DNA from: Spirochaetaceae bacterium
GTDB taxonomy: Bacteria > Spirochaetota > Spirochaetia > Treponematales > Breznakiellaceae
NCBI GenBank assembly: GCA_031257135.1
Contig: JAIRPH010000070.1
Location: 1 to 5,054 of the forward strand
Reading direction: 5' to 3'
DNA length: 5,054 bases
Position 1 is the first letter of the stretch, and each line of letters opens with the position of its first letter. This document shows, piece after piece, positions 4,618-5,054 of the stretch. The translations under genes were made by a program, and so were the position numbers. The notes under the pieces were generated by a model. It was not told where the DNA came from. It did not search any database and was given only the letters and a program-made list of their open reading frames with translations.

Positions 4618-4637
4618 TTAAAAAATTAATTTTTTAA
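4618..4637. promoter_or_regulatory. 20-bp A/T-only perfect palindrome, candidate operator
   Basis: The sequence is TTAA-AAAA-TTAA-TTTT-TTAA without hyphens, a perfect dyad centred between 4627 and 4628. It sits midway between the two divergent promoters, where a dimeric Xre repressor could control both. Being A/T only, it could also be a chance low-complexity palindrome or an intrinsically curved segment. Confidence 0.5.
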
Positions 4638-4646
4638 TATTAGTCA

Positions 4647-4675
4647 TTGTTTTTTTAGTAAGTATCTGATATTCT
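4647..4675 (+). promoter_or_regulatory. Candidate promoter of the Xre repressor gene
   Basis: TTGTTT (4647-4652), 17 nt, then TATTCT (4670-4675). The -35 matches three and the -10 four consensus bases. The predicted start near 4682 gives a leader of about 10 nt. AAAAGAG (4677-4683), 9 nt before ATG, is a weak ribosome binding site that would be partly lost. Confidence 0.45.
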
Positions 4676-4692
4676 TAAAAGAGTAATGTATT

Positions 4693-5028
4693 ATGACGAC
4701 CCTCGATAGAATACGAGTTCTCAGAAAGACCTTAAACCTTAGACAAGATGAATTCGCCAAACAGCTTGGACTGACCCAGACAACGATGTCTCAGATTGAG
4801 GTTGGAAGGACCGCCCTAACGGAAAAAAACATCAAGCTGATATGCGTAACCTTTAACGCGAATGAGCAGTGGCTCAGGACCGGAAACGGCGAGATGTTCG
4901 GACCGTCGTCGCCGTATGAGCGGGAACTGCTGGATATCTTCGGGAAACTGACTCTCGATACTCAGGAATTCGTCGTTGAAATGGCGCGGAACCTCCTGAA
5001 ACGGCAGGAAAAATCCCAAAACCCCTAA
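4693..5028 (+). CDS. Xre/Cro-type helix-turn-helix transcriptional repressor
   Basis: The protein has 111 residues. An HTH_3 domain covers residues about 5-62: helix 2 QDEFAKQLG (18-26), turn Leu-Thr, recognition helix QTTMSQIEVGR (29-39), then the NIKLICVTFNANEQWLRTGNGEMF block (46-69) typical of small prophage and accessory-element repressors. A linker PSSPYE leads to a C-terminal helical tail (77-105) that probably mediates dimerisation. That tail is mirrored by the divergently encoded 63-residue protein. The gene should bind operators in the shared intergenic region and regulate itself and its neighbour (inference). The next ATG upstream (4686) is out of frame, and 4693 gives the expected N-terminus. 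Which genes beyond this pair it controls cannot be seen. Confidence 0.93.
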   Translation: MTTLDRIRVLRKTLNLRQDEFAKQLGLTQTTMSQIEVGRTALTEKNIKLICVTFNANEQWLRTGNGEMFGPSSPYERELLDIFGKLTLDTQEFVVEMARNLLKRQEKSQNP

Positions 5029-5051
5029 AACCGGGCGGGTTCTTTACTTTT
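5020..5051 (+). terminator. Candidate terminator of the Xre gene
   Basis: AACCC (5020-5024) pairs with GGGTT (5037-5041), and a T-rich tail CTTTACTTTTTT follows. The stop codon lies in the loop. A 4-bp alternative uses AACC (5029-5032). The stem is short and the window ends here, so this is tentative. Confidence 0.4.
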
Positions 5052-5054
5052 TTC

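Overview
The window reads as an accessory stretch of a spirochaete chromosome, most likely an insect-gut or oral Treponema-like bacterium. The pointers are a long secreted protein resembling the treponemal pallilysin-related adhesins, a DUF2156-family protein of a type common in treponemes, and a small lipoprotein with a spirochaete-style lipobox. The organism is inferred from protein character only; no marker gene is present.

Layout. Positions 1-1710 (minus) hold 570 codons of a large secreted or anchored protein that runs off the left edge. Positions 1752-2624 (minus) hold a complete 290-residue DUF2156 protein, ended by a compact intrinsic terminator whose loop contains the stop codon. Positions 2625-3010 hold a promoter, a GC-rich imperfect hairpin and a small unrecognised minus-strand ORF. 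Positions 3017-3559 are an IS200-type element with left and right hairpins and a tnpA gene. The tnpA frame is interrupted by TAA at codon 127, exactly where the catalytic tyrosine should be. Positions 3560-3771 are non-coding and rich in inverted repeats. Positions 3772-4185 (minus) encode a 137-residue lipoprotein. Positions 4186-4350 are another non-coding stretch dense in inverted repeats. Positions 4351-4542 (minus) encode a 63-residue protein that is divergent from a 111-residue Xre-type repressor at 4693-5028 (plus).

How the parts may work together. The right-hand divergent pair looks like a small regulatory module. The repressor has an N-terminal helix-turn-helix and a C-terminal helical tail, and the 63-residue protein resembles that tail alone, with a gap-free alignment. 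The intergenic region between them has opposed promoters, a 20-bp A/T palindrome, and the same TAGTCA word at the -35 region of each promoter. The lipoprotein gene is bracketed by the 8-mer CGCATAAC in direct orientation, with foldable DNA on both sides. This is reminiscent of a gene cassette, but no canonical attC site could be demonstrated.

Three genes (the adhesin-like gene, DUF2156 and tnpA) have a TATACT box only 6-8 nt before ATG, suggesting leaderless transcripts. The lipoprotein and the 63-residue protein instead have good Shine-Dalgarno sequences.
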